Part shown: positions 33,841-42,971 of the stretch, one piece after another
Numbering within the stretch: position 1 is the first letter of the stretch
Layout: each line of letters starts with the position of its first letter
NCBI GenBank assembly: GCA_964508975.1
Contig: CAZDVQ010000006.1
Coordinates: forward strand, 1 to 64,000
Direction of reading: 5' to 3'
Length of the DNA: 64,000 nucleotides
From: CAZDVQ01 sp964508975
Lineage (GTDB): Bacteria; Bacteroidota; Bacteroidia; Chitinophagales; Saprospiraceae
Notes under the pieces: generated by a model
Seen by the model: only the letters and a program-made list of their open reading frames with translations
Told to the model about the DNA's origin: nothing
Database searches by the model: none
Program-made: the position numbers and the translations under genes

Positions 33841-34551
33841 ATGTTCGCCAAAGTTAGAAAACGGCTACAAGCCATTTACACTCGTTTAACTGGTGCTAGT
33901 ATCACTAAAACCTCTAAAGAAAAATGGGAGAAAGTAGCCCACAAGGGTGAATTCGAGTTCCATAAAACGAACCAGTGGCGTAACACCGACGATTTCATGG
34001 TGAACACCACCAACCTCTTCGAGAGCTTTGGGTTTAACAAGCAATCATTTGCCCAAAAACGCATCATCGACCTTGGTGCGGGCAGTAAACTGCGTACTAA
34101 ATATTTTGAAGGCGCCGAACTCATCGTTATTGAGCCTATGGCTGAGAAGTGTATCGCTGAAATCGCTTGGTGCGACTTGAACGATGCCTCAAAAGTATAT
34201 TCTAATCCGGCTGAAGAACGTATCACGGATCTAGTTGGTACCGCCGATGCCGTGTTGAGTATCAACGTGTTGGACCACTGCTTCGACTTTGAAGCCATTA
34301 TAGCTAATATCCATGCTTACCTCAAACCTGGTGGTTTGGCTTTCTTAACCTTCGACGAACACTTATACACCGACCCTATGCACCCCTTGATCTTGACAGA
34401 GCAAATCTGCGACAAGATTTTTACCGGTGTAGGTTTTGAAATCCAGCAAAAAACACATGGGTTTAAAACGCCTTTCCGCGAGACGGTGAACATCGACAGC
34501 TACGGTCATGGTCGTTTCTGCTTGAACTATTGGTTGATTAAACCAGCGTAA
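33841..34551 (+). CDS. Class I SAM-dependent methyltransferase
   Basis: A 236-residue protein. RIIDLGAGSKLRT is the nucleotide-binding glycine motif (about residues 75-87), ELIVIEP ends strand 2, ADAVLSINVLDH is motif II, and HAYLKPGGLAFLTF is motif III. It resembles methyltransferases linked to glycan or small-molecule synthesis; the substrate is unknown. The frame extends to 33754, but that start precedes the -7 element, so 33841 is used. The convergent tRNA follows 6 bp after the stop. Confidence 0.85.
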   Translation: MFAKVRKRLQAIYTRLTGASITKTSKEKWEKVAHKGEFEFHKTNQWRNTDDFMVNTTNLFESFGFNKQSFAQKRIIDLGAGSKLRTKYFEGAELIVIEPMAEKCIAEIAWCDLNDASKVYSNPAEERITDLVGTADAVLSINVLDHCFDFEAIIANIHAYLKPGGLAFLTFDEHLYTDPMHPLILTEQICDKIFTGVGFEIQQKTHGFKTPFRETVNIDSYGHGRFCLNYWLIKPA

Positions 34552-34557
34552 TATTTG

Positions 34558-34630
<73 letters not shown>

Positions 34631-34657
34631 TTTGTAGTTATTATTAACGCTGCAAAT

Positions 34658-35944
34658 TTATACTTTTTCCTTTTTGCTGTGCAACAGTTGTTCATATAAT
34701 TGTTGCCATTTAGCCGCTGTTACGGTATAATTGTAGTTTTCGGCTGCAAATTTCCTGGCGGCCAGCGAAAGGTATGACCATTGCTCTTCGTCTTCTAGTG
34801 TCCATTGAATACCTTGGGCAAATGCTTCTACGTCGCCGGTGTTGGCTAGGTAGCCGTGTTTTTTGTGTTTGATGATTTCGGGTATCCCGCCTGTGCTAAA
34901 AGCTACTACTGGCCGAGCACAAGCCAGTGCTTCAAGGGCTATATTCGGAAAGTTATCTTCCAACGATGGCAATGCCACCACATCGCAGGCGGTGTATGCG
35001 TCTATGATAAACTGCTGGTCCGACTGGTAGCCCAACCAATGGTATCGCATGGGGATCTGCTCCAGTATTTTATCTTGGGCTTTGCCTACTATCAGTAACT
35101 CATACTGCTCAAAATGGCCTTTCGATAACTGTTCTAGTATCCGCAAGGATTCTAAGAGGTACAAAAAGCCCTTGCGTACGTCGCCAATATTTTGCGCTAC
35201 GAAGAGGATGAGCTTTTTGTCGGGTGGTAATTTCAACTTGGCCCTCGCCGCCGATATCGACCTCGACTGGTACAACTCCATGTCGATGGTATTCGGGATA
35301 TGTATAATGGGGAACCTGGCTAATAGGGCGCTCTTGTTGGCTAGGTTCATCAACCATTGGCTTGGGCTCACAATGCTTAGCTTTATCTTGGATTTGTACA
35401 GTTGTTGCTTTTGAGTCCAAATGTAAGCCGATAAATCATCCGGCTGTGGGTTGGCCAAAAATGGGCAGCTATGGCATTTTTGCCGATACTTCTGGCAGGG
35501 GCCATTATAGTGACAACCTCCCGTGAAGGCCCACATGTCGTGGATGGTCCAAACCACGGGCTTGCCTAAATTCAGTAGTTTTTGTAGGCCCTCAAAACTG
35601 ATAAAGCCCCGATGCACCCAATGTAATTGTATAATGTCGGCATCCTGCACCAAGGGGTGTTCACTGATGTCTATACCTTGGTCGCCGATGGAAAACTGGA
35701 ACCAGACCTTTCGTTCTTTCGCTTGCCAGGCAAAACGCAAGCGCTCCGCATATTGGCGGTATTGTTGCCGTAGTTTATCGACCCAAGTCTTTAAGACGCT
35801 CGTCGATAAAGGATGCGCCGATGATTTATCCAAGCATAATATCTTGGCGTCCAAGCCAATTTCGTTCAAGGCCTCTACCGTGCGCCAGCATGCGAGTGCG
35901 GCACCACCATTGCGGTCGGTTGTAGAAATGTGAACGATTTTCAT
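34658..35944 (-). CDS. GT4-family glycosyltransferase
   Basis: A 428-residue GT-B enzyme that transfers sugar from an NDP donor. The N-terminus is MKIVHISTTDRNGGAA. A region WTIHDMWAFTGGCHY followed by clustered cysteines (CQKYRQKCHSCP) is typical of a subgroup found in polysaccharide clusters. The donor-binding region has GDVRKG and the ExxxxxxxE motif in PSLEDNFPNIALEALA (about residues 325-340). The nearest neighbours are a tRNA and a CorC-like gene, so this looks like a lone enzyme. Its -7 element is 23 bp upstream of the start. Confidence 0.9.
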   Translation of the reverse strand: MKIVHISTTDRNGGAALACWRTVEALNEIGLDAKILCLDKSSAHPLSTSVLKTWVDKLRQQYRQYAERLRFAWQAKERKVWFQFSIGDQGIDISEHPLVQDADIIQLHWVHRGFISFEGLQKLLNLGKPVVWTIHDMWAFTGGCHYNGPCQKYRQKCHSCPFLANPQPDDLSAYIWTQKQQLYKSKIKLSIVSPSQWLMNLANKSALLARFPIIHIPNTIDMELYQSRSISAARAKLKLPPDKKLILFVAQNIGDVRKGFLYLLESLRILEQLSKGHFEQYELLIVGKAQDKILEQIPMRYHWLGYQSDQQFIIDAYTACDVVALPSLEDNFPNIALEALACARPVVAFSTGGIPEIIKHKKHGYLANTGDVEAFAQGIQWTLEDEEQWSYLSLAARKFAAENYNYTVTAAKWQQLYEQLLHSKKEKV

Positions 35945-35966
35945 ACAGGCTCTTAGTAAGGATTTA

Positions 35967-35974
35967 CAAAAGTA
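35967..35974 (-). promoter_or_regulatory. Bacteroidota -7 element (TACTTTTG) for GT4
   Basis: The minus strand reads TACTTTTG, a TAnnTTTG match 23 bp before the GT4 ATG. Confidence 0.6.
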
Positions 35975-36027
35975 CTAAAACAAGGCCGTAAATTTTGCCC
36001 TCGCACAAAGCGTTGTCGTAATTTATG

Positions 36028-36035
36028 TAATTTTG
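36028..36035 (+). promoter_or_regulatory. Bacteroidota -7 element (TAATTTTG) for the CNNM gene
   Basis: A TAnnTTTG match that ends in the codon TTG at 36033, the start of the longest frame, so the start must be further down. Confidence 0.55.
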
Positions 36036-36065
36036 TCCTTCAACTTATTAAATACATACCCTGCC

Positions 36066-37343
36066 TTGGAAATCCTGGTCATTTTCATTTTAACCTTTAT
36101 CAATGGTTTTTTCGCCTTGTCTGAAATTGCACTGGTTTCAGTTAAGCGACAACGTATCGAGCAAAAAGCAGCCAAGGGCCACAAAGGCGCTTTAGCCGTG
36201 CTAGATTTACTCAAACAACCCGAGCAGTTTTTATCCTCCATTCAGGTAGGTATTACTTTAATTGGCATTGTATCAGGTGTTTATGGTGGTGCAACCCTGG
36301 TTGAAGACGTTAAGCCCTTCTTCGGTAAATATCCTACACTTGCCCCATATGCCGAGCAATTATCGTACCTCCTGGTCATTGGTATCATCACCTATTTCTC
36401 TATCGTTATTGGTGAGCTGATCCCCAAAACCTTGTCGATGCGCAACCCTGAACGCATCGCGCTGAGCGTGGCACCCGTAATCCAAATTTTTTCTAAAGTT
36501 ACCTTTCCTTTCGTTTGGACACTCACCAAATCAACCGATCTTTTCAACAAGGTTTTTGGCATCAAAGCATCTACCGAAGATACCGTGACAGAAGATGAAA
36601 TCCGCTACATGATTAAAACCGCGGGTAGGCAAGGTGTGCTCGAAAAAGACGAGAGCGAACTGCACCAAAATGTGTTCACCTTTACCTCAAAGCGCGTTAA
36701 AGATTTGATGACACACCGCAACGAGATTGATTGGCTTGATATCAACGATACACCGGATCGTTTTGAGTTTGATATCCGCGCCAGCAAACGTTCCAAGTTC
36801 TTAGTTTGCAACGGCGATATCGACAAGGTAGTCGGAATCCTCGCCGTGAAAGACTTTTTCGAGAATGAAGACCGCCCCGGTTTCGATATCCACAAAATAC
36901 TCACCGAGCCGATTTATATCTCCGAGAACAAATACCCCATCGACGCCCTCAAGGTGTTCCAGGAAGAAAAACAGTACATCGGCGTGGTCATCGACGAGTT
37001 TGGCGTAACGCAAGGCGTGCTAACCCTGCAAGACCTCGTGGAGCCGATCTTCGGTTTCTTGCCGGAATCAGATGATGATGTGCCCAGTATCGTTAGCCGC
37101 GACGATGGTTCTATCCTCGTCAACGGCACCATCCCGGTGGAAGAGCTCAACGATTTCCTGAGCGAGGATTATCTCCCCGTGGATGAAAATGCTTACCAAA
37201 CTTTGGCTGGCTTTATCCTCAGCGAGCTGGATACCTTGCCCGCTGTTGGCTTTTCGTTCATCTACGGCGAGCGCAAAATCGAAATCGTTGACCGAGATGG
37301 TACTCGTATCGACAAGGTGCTTATCACCAAGGTTAAAGCCTAA
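36066..37343 (+). CDS. CNNM/CorC-family transporter-associated protein (HlyC/CorC type)
   Basis: A 425-residue membrane protein of the CorB/CNNM type. There is an N-terminal DUF21 domain with about three to four helices and the motif NGFFALSEIAL (residues 11-21), a CBS pair (about 190-320, LMTHRNEI and VIDEFGVTQGV) and a C-terminal CorC_HlyC domain (about 335-420). Members take part in Mg2+ or Co2+ efflux. The start chosen is TTG 36066 (MEILVIF when read as Met), which fits relatives; the earlier TTG at 36033 lies in the promoter. Convergent with the DUF4249 gene, 4 bp overlap. Confidence 0.9.
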   Translation: MEILVIFILTFINGFFALSEIALVSVKRQRIEQKAAKGHKGALAVLDLLKQPEQFLSSIQVGITLIGIVSGVYGGATLVEDVKPFFGKYPTLAPYAEQLSYLLVIGIITYFSIVIGELIPKTLSMRNPERIALSVAPVIQIFSKVTFPFVWTLTKSTDLFNKVFGIKASTEDTVTEDEIRYMIKTAGRQGVLEKDESELHQNVFTFTSKRVKDLMTHRNEIDWLDINDTPDRFEFDIRASKRSKFLVCNGDIDKVVGILAVKDFFENEDRPGFDIHKILTEPIYISENKYPIDALKVFQEEKQYIGVVIDEFGVTQGVLTLQDLVEPIFGFLPESDDDVPSIVSRDDGSILVNGTIPVEELNDFLSEDYLPVDENAYQTLAGFILSELDTLPAVGFSFIYGERKIEIVDRDGTRIDKVLITKVKA

Positions 37344-38158
37344 GGCACTACAAATGTTTTGCGTTCAACGGTACAAGCGTTGAAATAACCCAGCGTTGCG
37401 CCTTCAATATTGGTGTAGGGGTTGGCTGGCGTGGACGAGGCTTGTGGCCCGCCGAACAAATTGCCAAAACTGTCAAAATAATCGTAAACACTGGGCGCAA
37501 TACACTGCATCTCAATGGTCAGCACGTCGCCGCTGCGTAAGCGCCTGCCGGGCTTCATCAAGCGGGTTTGTATCGCAAGGCCGTTGTTTAAACGGTCGTC
37601 ATACACAAAATTGTCGCCAGATGGCACACCGTTCACGTATTCCACAAATCGGTAGTAATTGCCTGATTCGGCAGGGTCTTGATATCCAACCAAAACCTCA
37701 TATTGGTCGCCTTCGCCGCCGCCGCCAGGACCAAAACCGCCGCCGTCCATTTTGGTTGCAACAAGGCTGTCAAAGCTAATTAAAGCGGGTATCGTAATGC
37801 TCGATAGGTAGGTTTTACCGGCTGCAAGCACCTCCAGCGTGTAAGTTCGGCCACTTTGGGCTTGGATTTGGCTCGATGTATAAAGTCCTGCGCTGCTCTC
37901 CAGCAAGGTATCGCGCTGGCCTAAATCATCGCTAATCACCACCAAGGCGTTCGATACAGCCGGGAAAAAATTCGATTCATCAAAGTTGATGCTCTGGGTC
38001 AATTTTACGGTGGCAGGCTCGCCCGTGGTGTTCAAATTGGCCTCAATCACGGTTTGCGGATCGGACGAGTTGATGTCCACGTCAATCACTTGCGTGCAGG
38101 CGCTTAGGTATAGCAATATCAAGCCAGCTAGACCAAATTTAAGGGTGTTTTGTAGCAT
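37340..38158 (-). CDS. DUF4249 lipoprotein
   Basis: A 272-residue lipoprotein with the lipobox LYLSAC (Cys21). The DUF4249 pattern starts CTQVIDVDINSSDPQTVIEANL and includes TLEVLAAGKTY. DUF4249 proteins are coded next to TonB-dependent receptors with a carboxypeptidase-regulatory domain, as here, and probably form an outer-membrane uptake pair; the cargo is unknown. The receptor is upstream on the same strand, but 649 bp of repeats separate them, which is unusual for this pair. Confidence 0.85.
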   Translation of the reverse strand: MLQNTLKFGLAGLILLYLSACTQVIDVDINSSDPQTVIEANLNTTGEPATVKLTQSINFDESNFFPAVSNALVVISDDLGQRDTLLESSAGLYTSSQIQAQSGRTYTLEVLAAGKTYLSSITIPALISFDSLVATKMDGGGFGPGGGGEGDQYEVLVGYQDPAESGNYYRFVEYVNGVPSGDNFVYDDRLNNGLAIQTRLMKPGRRLRSGDVLTIEMQCIAPSVYDYFDSFGNLFGGPQASSTPANPYTNIEGATLGYFNACTVERKTFVVP

Positions 38159-38170
38159 ATGTATTTTTAG

Positions 38171-38200
38171 TTAGGAGTGAGGAGTTTGGAGTGAGGAGTT
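38171..38200 (+). repeat. Heptamer repeat AGGAGTG/AGGAGTT
   Basis: AGGAGTG-AGGAGTT-TGGAGTG-AGGAGTT: four units at an exact 7-bp period, next to the GC-rich element at 38209. Confidence 0.85.
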
Positions 38201-38208
38201 GTTTTTTT

Positions 38209-38335
38209 GGGCGCTGCGCCGCGTTGCGTCGCCGCTGTCCTACGGGGTTCGCTGTTCGCTCCGTGCTTCGCACCGCGGCTTTGCCGCGCCCTCCGGCCAG
38301 CTAGCGCAGGAAACTGCGGCGGTAGCCGCAGTTTT
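38209..38335 (+). repeat. GC-rich hairpin element, subfamily II, with 3' hairpin
   Basis: It reads GGGCGCTGCGCC through CCAGCTAGCGC, then the hairpin AACTGCGGCGGTAGCCGCAGTT (38311-38332). The element at 60247 ends with the same hairpin. Flanked on both sides by heptamer repeats of different sequence. Confidence 0.85.
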
Positions 38336-38396
38336 GAACAATGAATGATGAACGATGAACAATGAACGATGAACGATGAACGATGAACGATGAACA
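38336..38396 (+). repeat. Heptamer repeat ATGAACG/ATGAACA
   Basis: About eight units of ATGAACG or ATGAACA at a 7-bp period, following the GC-rich element. Similar ATGAACT units occur at 43009-43071. Confidence 0.9.
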
Positions 38397-38458
38397 GGTT
38401 TGCCCCGCTACAGGTAGGATGAATTGGTTCTAGGTCAATGCTTACAGCATTATTTTTT

Positions 38459-38652
38459 ACCACCCCGTCTGCGCTACAGGGTGTAAAACACCCTGTGCGC
38501 ATCCACCCCTCCTTGAAAAGAAGGGGAACCTAGCTTTTTCTTTTAATTTGTTGTAAATCAAATATTTATAGCGAGGCATAAGCTCCCCTCCTTTTCAAGG
38601 AGGGGTGGATGCAAGCGCAACGCAAAGCGTGCAGCGCAGCAGACGGGGTGGT
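38459..38652. mobile_element. Palindromic element of about 195 bp
   Basis: The left arm CACCCCGTCTGCGC...GCATCCACCCCTCCTTGAAAAG and the right arm CTTTTCAAGGAGGGGTGGATGC...GCAGACGGGGTGG are reverse complements with small indels, around an AT-rich middle. A part copy is at 398-540. It looks like a non-autonomous element; no ends duplicated in the target could be assigned. Confidence 0.75.
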
Positions 38653-38700
38653 TAAAAAAGGTAGAAAAAAAACAAAGTAATAAATACTTAAAGCCCCCTG

Positions 38701-38804
38701 CGGTAGCGATGTGGAGCGGTGGCGCGTAGCGCCAGACCCGCAGGGGCCGAGCGAACAGCGAGCCGCGCAACGTAGCGCCCCGAGCATCGCGAGGGGACCG
38801 CCCT
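38701..38804 (+). repeat. GC-rich hairpin element, subfamily I
   Basis: It reads CGGTAGCGATGTGGAGCGG through GGGGACCGCCCTAAAC and stops 3 bp before the stop codon of the TonB receptor. Confidence 0.85.
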
Positions 38805-38807
38805 AAA

Positions 38808-41132
38808 CTAAAACTTAAAATTATAAGTCAGCGAGGGCACGAAAGTGAACAAATAGGTCTTTACCGCTTGTGTTTTCGTCGGGTCGTCGGGGTCATCCTG
38901 GAAGTCGATGGTGTAGGCATTTTTACGGCCATAGGTGTTGTACATCGAGAAGTTGAGGCTGCTTTCCATTTTTTTGTTTTTCACGAAATAGCGGGTGGCG
39001 CCCAGGTCAAGCCTGTGGTAATCAGGCATGCGGTAACCGTTGCGCTCGGTGTAATAGTACTGAACCTGCCCGTTTAACTCGTATTTGCCGCTAGGGAAAG
39101 TGACGGCGCTGCCCGTGTTGTACACAAACGTAGCCGAGATAGACCACTTGTTGTTGATGTCGTACACCCCAACCACCGAGAGGTCGTGCGTGATGTCTTG
39201 CCGTGCCGGGTACCAATCAAAACTGTTGATACCTTCAATTTTGCGCTCCGTGCGCGAGATGGTGTACCCAATCCAGCCGCTGAGTTTGCCGTATTTTTTG
39301 CGCAACATCAGCTCCAAGCCGTAGGCACGGCCATTCCCGGAAAGGAGTTCTCCTTCCAGTAATTCGTTGGCCCTGATTTCAGCACCGTTGCGCAGGTCAA
39401 CTTGGTTGTACATCCATTTGTAGTACACCTCGGCGCTGAGTTGCAGCTTATCGTCCATGAAATTCTGGAAATAACCCAAGGACAGTTGATCGCCGATTTC
39501 CGGTTTTACGTTTTTACCCGAGGCAATCCAAATATCGGTCGGGGTCGAGGAGGTGGAATTGGTAATCAAGTGCAAGTTTTGCACGTTGCGCGTGAACGAT
39601 GCCTTGATGGAGTGATTTTTGTCAAACACATAAGATACATTGATACGCGGCTCCGGGTTAATATAATTTTTAACCAACTCAAATGCATCGTACGAGGTAG
39701 TATCGGTCACGTTGCCATCGCTGTCGAAGCTGTAAAAATCGCCCGCCCCAAATTGCGAGAATGACGATAAGCGCAAGCCGTATTCAACGTTTAACTTGCT
39801 GTTGATGCGCCAGTTATGACTAAAGAAAAGTGCTGATTCAAGCGCGTAGCGGTCTTGCAACTCGATAGGGTTAAAATCTGAACCCTCGCTCACCTCAACC
39901 TGCCCAGGCGTAATGGTATGGTGGGTGGCCTGGAAGCCAAACTTGAACTTGTGGTCGTTGTTGAGGTAGTACTGAAACTCGTGTTTAAGGTTCAGGGCCT
40001 TGATGATAGAAGTCAGGCTGAACTCGTCATCGGTACGGGTTATTTCCACGCGGTAGTCGTAATCGGAGTACACCAGCGAGGTATTGCTGAACAGTTTATC
40101 GTTCCAGATACTATTCCAGCGCAAGGTGCCGGTAATATTGCCCCAATCGATGCCAAAACGATCGTTGAAGCCCAACACGTCCCGACCAAAGTAACCTGAT
40201 AAGTAGATGCGGTTTTTATCATTGATTTTATAGTTGGCCTTCACGTTGATGTCGTAGAAGTACAAGGTATTCTGGTTGAGCGTTTCATCTGAAGAGAGCT
40301 TGAGGAACAAGTCGGCGTAAGTACGCCTTGCCGCCACGATGAACGAGCCTTTATCTTTAACGATGGGACCTTCCACGTACAAGCGCGAGGAAATGAGCCC
40401 AATACCTCCACCAATATGGTACTTTTGGTTGTTGCCCTCGTTCATTTTCACATCGATGACCGAGGCGAGCCGACCGCCGTAATTAGCCGCGGCAGTACCT
40501 TTATACAAGCTTACATCCTTGATGGCATCGCTGTTGAAGGTAGAGAAAAAACCGAGCAAGTGGTTGGCATTGTACACCGTGGCCTCGTCGAGTAGGATGA
40601 GGTTTTGGGAATTATCGCCACCGCGGACGAACAAACCGCCGCTGCCCTCGCCCAGGGATTTTACGCCAGGGGTGAGTTGCAAGGTTTTAAGGATATCCTG
40701 CTCGCCAAACAACACGGGGATTTTCTTGATTTCTTTCATGTCGAGCTTTTCAACGCCCATCTCGATGCTGGTCACTTGCTCATTGCGGGCTTCGGCCGTC
40801 ACCACGATTTCCTCGATGTTTTCAGCGCCGCCGCCCATTTTCATGTCGATGCGCAGGTTGGCTTTCAAATTCACGAGGCTATCCACCGATTCGTAGCCAA
40901 GGTAGCTAAATACCAGCGTATGTTGACCCTCGGGGAGGGTGATGGAGTAAAAGCCGTACTCGTTGGAAGACACTCCTGTACCGCTCATATTGGCTACCGA
41001 TACATTGGCACCAATCAAGGTCTCGCCCGTTTGGGCATCGGTTAAAGTACCGCTGACGCTGAATTTATTTTGCGCAGACAAGGGTAGAAAGCCTACCAAT
41101 AGGACTACCAAAATCAAAAATTGCTTTATCAT
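38808..41132 (-). CDS. TonB-dependent outer-membrane receptor
   Basis: A 774-residue receptor. The signal peptide covers residues 1-20, then a carboxypeptidase-regulatory-like domain (about 23-105, SGTLTDAQTGETLIGANVSV), a plug domain (about 120-220, GVKSLGEGSGGLFVRGGDNSQNL) and a beta-barrel ending in YNFKF with a terminal Phe. It imports an unknown ligand with TonB energy; a tonB-type gene lies at 59352. It probably works with the DUF4249 lipoprotein downstream. The LytTR/LytS pair immediately upstream on the same strand may regulate it. A -7 element lies at 41157-41164. Confidence 0.9.
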   Translation of the reverse strand: MIKQFLILVVLLVGFLPLSAQNKFSVSGTLTDAQTGETLIGANVSVANMSGTGVSSNEYGFYSITLPEGQHTLVFSYLGYESVDSLVNLKANLRIDMKMGGGAENIEEIVVTAEARNEQVTSIEMGVEKLDMKEIKKIPVLFGEQDILKTLQLTPGVKSLGEGSGGLFVRGGDNSQNLILLDEATVYNANHLLGFFSTFNSDAIKDVSLYKGTAAANYGGRLASVIDVKMNEGNNQKYHIGGGIGLISSRLYVEGPIVKDKGSFIVAARRTYADLFLKLSSDETLNQNTLYFYDINVKANYKINDKNRIYLSGYFGRDVLGFNDRFGIDWGNITGTLRWNSIWNDKLFSNTSLVYSDYDYRVEITRTDDEFSLTSIIKALNLKHEFQYYLNNDHKFKFGFQATHHTITPGQVEVSEGSDFNPIELQDRYALESALFFSHNWRINSKLNVEYGLRLSSFSQFGAGDFYSFDSDGNVTDTTSYDAFELVKNYINPEPRINVSYVFDKNHSIKASFTRNVQNLHLITNSTSSTPTDIWIASGKNVKPEIGDQLSLGYFQNFMDDKLQLSAEVYYKWMYNQVDLRNGAEIRANELLEGELLSGNGRAYGLELMLRKKYGKLSGWIGYTISRTERKIEGINSFDWYPARQDITHDLSVVGVYDINNKWSISATFVYNTGSAVTFPSGKYELNGQVQYYYTERNGYRMPDYHRLDLGATRYFVKNKKMESSLNFSMYNTYGRKNAYTIDFQDDPDDPTKTQAVKTYLFTFVPSLTYNFKF

Positions 41133-41156
41133 GTGTATTGTTCATTTAATGCATGA

Positions 41157-41164
41157 CAAAGGTA
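41157..41164 (-). promoter_or_regulatory. Bacteroidota -7 element (TACCTTTG) for the TonB receptor
   Basis: The minus strand reads TACCTTTG, 24 bp before the receptor ATG. Confidence 0.65.
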
Positions 41165-41231
41165 TAGCAAGCTTTTTCGGTAGTACGATTATCTCGGTGA
41201 ATGGGCGTATTGTATCGGTCAAACGACTGTA

Positions 41232-41921
41232 TCACACTTGGTAAGCCTGGTAAAAGGAATCCTTGAAGCTATTGCCCAGCGGAATTTCAACTTGGTTTAG
41301 ATGGATGGTTTTGCCCCGGACGGCTTCGATTTTATCGAGGGCCACGATATAGGAGCGGTGTACCCGGACAAAATTTGAAATGGGGAGTTTCTCGAGTAGT
41401 TTTTTCATGCTCATCAAGGTGATGATGGGTTTTTTACCTGGGCAGAAAATCTTCACATAATCATCAAGTGTCTCGATGTAGGAAATGTCGGCAAAGGGGA
41501 TTTTAACTAGGGCGTAATCGGCTCGGACAAAGAGATATGCCGGTTTTTCCGACTGTTGTTGCAGGTAATTATGGTACTCCAGGGCTTTATCGCAGGCTTG
41601 TTTAAAACGCTCTAGGGTAAAGGGTTTCAACAAGTAATCGGTTGCTTTCAGCTCGAAGCCTTCCACGGCGTAGTTGCTGAATGCGGTGGTAAACACCACT
41701 TGGCAATCCTGTTCTAGGGCTCGGTAAAAGGCCATGCCATTCACATCCGGCATGTGGATATCGAGAAAAATCAGGTCGATGGGCGTTTGGGCCAAGTAAG
41801 CCAATGCATCACTGCTGCGGCTAAAGCAGCTTTCTAGTTGGATGTTGGGTACTTGTGCGCAATAATACTCCAGCAGTTCCAAGGCGAGTGGTTCATCATC
41901 GAGGGCTATACAACGCAGCAT
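41232..41921 (-). CDS. LytTR-family response regulator
   Basis: A 229-residue regulator: a receiver domain with Asp8-Asp9, phosphoacceptor Asp54 in FLDIHMPD and LLKPF, then LytTR (about 125-225, SYIETLDDYVKIF, FVRVHRSYIVALDK). It is coded 1 bp into the kinase stop, so translationally coupled. Likely target by position: the TonB receptor gene 99 bp downstream, though the receptor has its own promoter. Confidence 0.93.
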   Translation of the reverse strand: MLRCIALDDEPLALELLEYYCAQVPNIQLESCFSRSSDALAYLAQTPIDLIFLDIHMPDVNGMAFYRALEQDCQVVFTTAFSNYAVEGFELKATDYLLKPFTLERFKQACDKALEYHNYLQQQSEKPAYLFVRADYALVKIPFADISYIETLDDYVKIFCPGKKPIITLMSMKKLLEKLPISNFVRVHRSYIVALDKIEAVRGKTIHLNQVEIPLGNSFKDSFYQAYQV

Positions 41922-42913
41922 TATAATTCGAGTTTGAGTTCAACAGAAAAGCTTGTAGCCGTATCGTCGATGTTTAATTGAAAGCGTTGAGGGTAGGCTT
42001 TTTCGAGGCGTTCGAGCGTGTTTTTCAAGCCGATACCTTCCTGTTCGGCTTGGGTTACCTTGCTGGCCTTGTCATTTTTGACCTGGAAGGTCAGGGTATT
42101 CGCTTCAACCTGTAAATTGATATCAATATGCGCTTGGCGTTCGGTGCTGAGGCCGTATTTAAAAGCATTTTCAACGAATGAAATCAGCAGGAGCGGCTCG
42201 ATGTGCAAGTGTTGATAGCTACCCGCAATATTAAACGCCAGGCTAGTGCTGGCCGTTAGCCGAAGGCGTTGCAAATCCACAAAATTCTGGATATAAGCAA
42301 TCTCTTTTTCCAAAGGCACGGTGGCTTGCTGGGCATCTGAAATCACATAACGCATGATTTCGGATAATTTGGAGATGGCCTCTGGCGTTTGATCCGACTT
42401 TTTCACGGCCAGCATGTAAATGCCATTCAAGGTGTTGAACAAGAAGTGCGGGTTGATTTGAGCCTTCAACGATTGCAGCTCGGCCTTGTTTTTATCGGCT
42501 TCCGACTGTTTCCAGCGTTGGTACATCCGCAGCGTAAGCGATAGCATAAACACTGCTAAATGCCTGAAAAACAAGGCTGGATACAAAAAAGGCCGTTCTT
42601 GGAAAGGCATGTAACTGAGCAAGTTGAGCAGCTTGAACTCTAAGCCCAACAACAACAAAGACGGAACGATAAACACCAGCATAGCTAGGGCAAATTGCCA
42701 CAGCTTCCGCTTGAAATACAAGTTGGGTATCGCGAAAAAGTAGTTGAAGTAGAAAAACAGTACCAAGTGAATATTGGTGAGGGCAAACATGGCCCTGAAA
42801 CTGCTCGTATTCAGCTCGTTTGCGGGCGTGAGCACTACTGCATAGGGTACTATCACCAGGCTAGCCCAAATAAATACATGCAGCAATACTTGTAAAATCC
42901 TTTTTTGATTCAT
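41921..42913 (-). CDS. LytS-type sensor histidine kinase
   Basis: A 330-residue kinase. Four membrane helices (about 7-27, 43-62, 70-90 and 112-130) are followed by the His_kinase motif QINPHFLFN with His156, and an ATPase domain with SFVENAFKYG and GIGLKNTLERL. It has no periplasmic sensor domain, so any signal must be sensed in or near the membrane. The longer frame starts at 42988, but the -7 element (42918-42925) puts transcription at about the ATG 42913. Partner: the LytTR regulator, 1-bp overlap. Confidence 0.9.
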   Translation of the reverse strand: MNQKRILQVLLHVFIWASLVIVPYAVVLTPANELNTSSFRAMFALTNIHLVLFFYFNYFFAIPNLYFKRKLWQFALAMLVFIVPSLLLLGLEFKLLNLLSYMPFQERPFLYPALFFRHLAVFMLSLTLRMYQRWKQSEADKNKAELQSLKAQINPHFLFNTLNGIYMLAVKKSDQTPEAISKLSEIMRYVISDAQQATVPLEKEIAYIQNFVDLQRLRLTASTSLAFNIAGSYQHLHIEPLLLISFVENAFKYGLSTERQAHIDINLQVEANTLTFQVKNDKASKVTQAEQEGIGLKNTLERLEKAYPQRFQLNIDDTATSFSVELKLEL

Positions 42914-42917
42914 AGCC

Positions 42918-42925
42918 CAAAAGTA
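42918..42925 (-). promoter_or_regulatory. Bacteroidota -7 element (TACTTTTG), near-leaderless gene
   Basis: The minus strand reads TACTTTTG, ending 4 bp before the ATG at 42913. Confidence 0.55.
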
Positions 42926-42971
42926 CGTGCATTTGTGGCTTCCAAGGCGGGAGAAATCGCTAAACGATACA

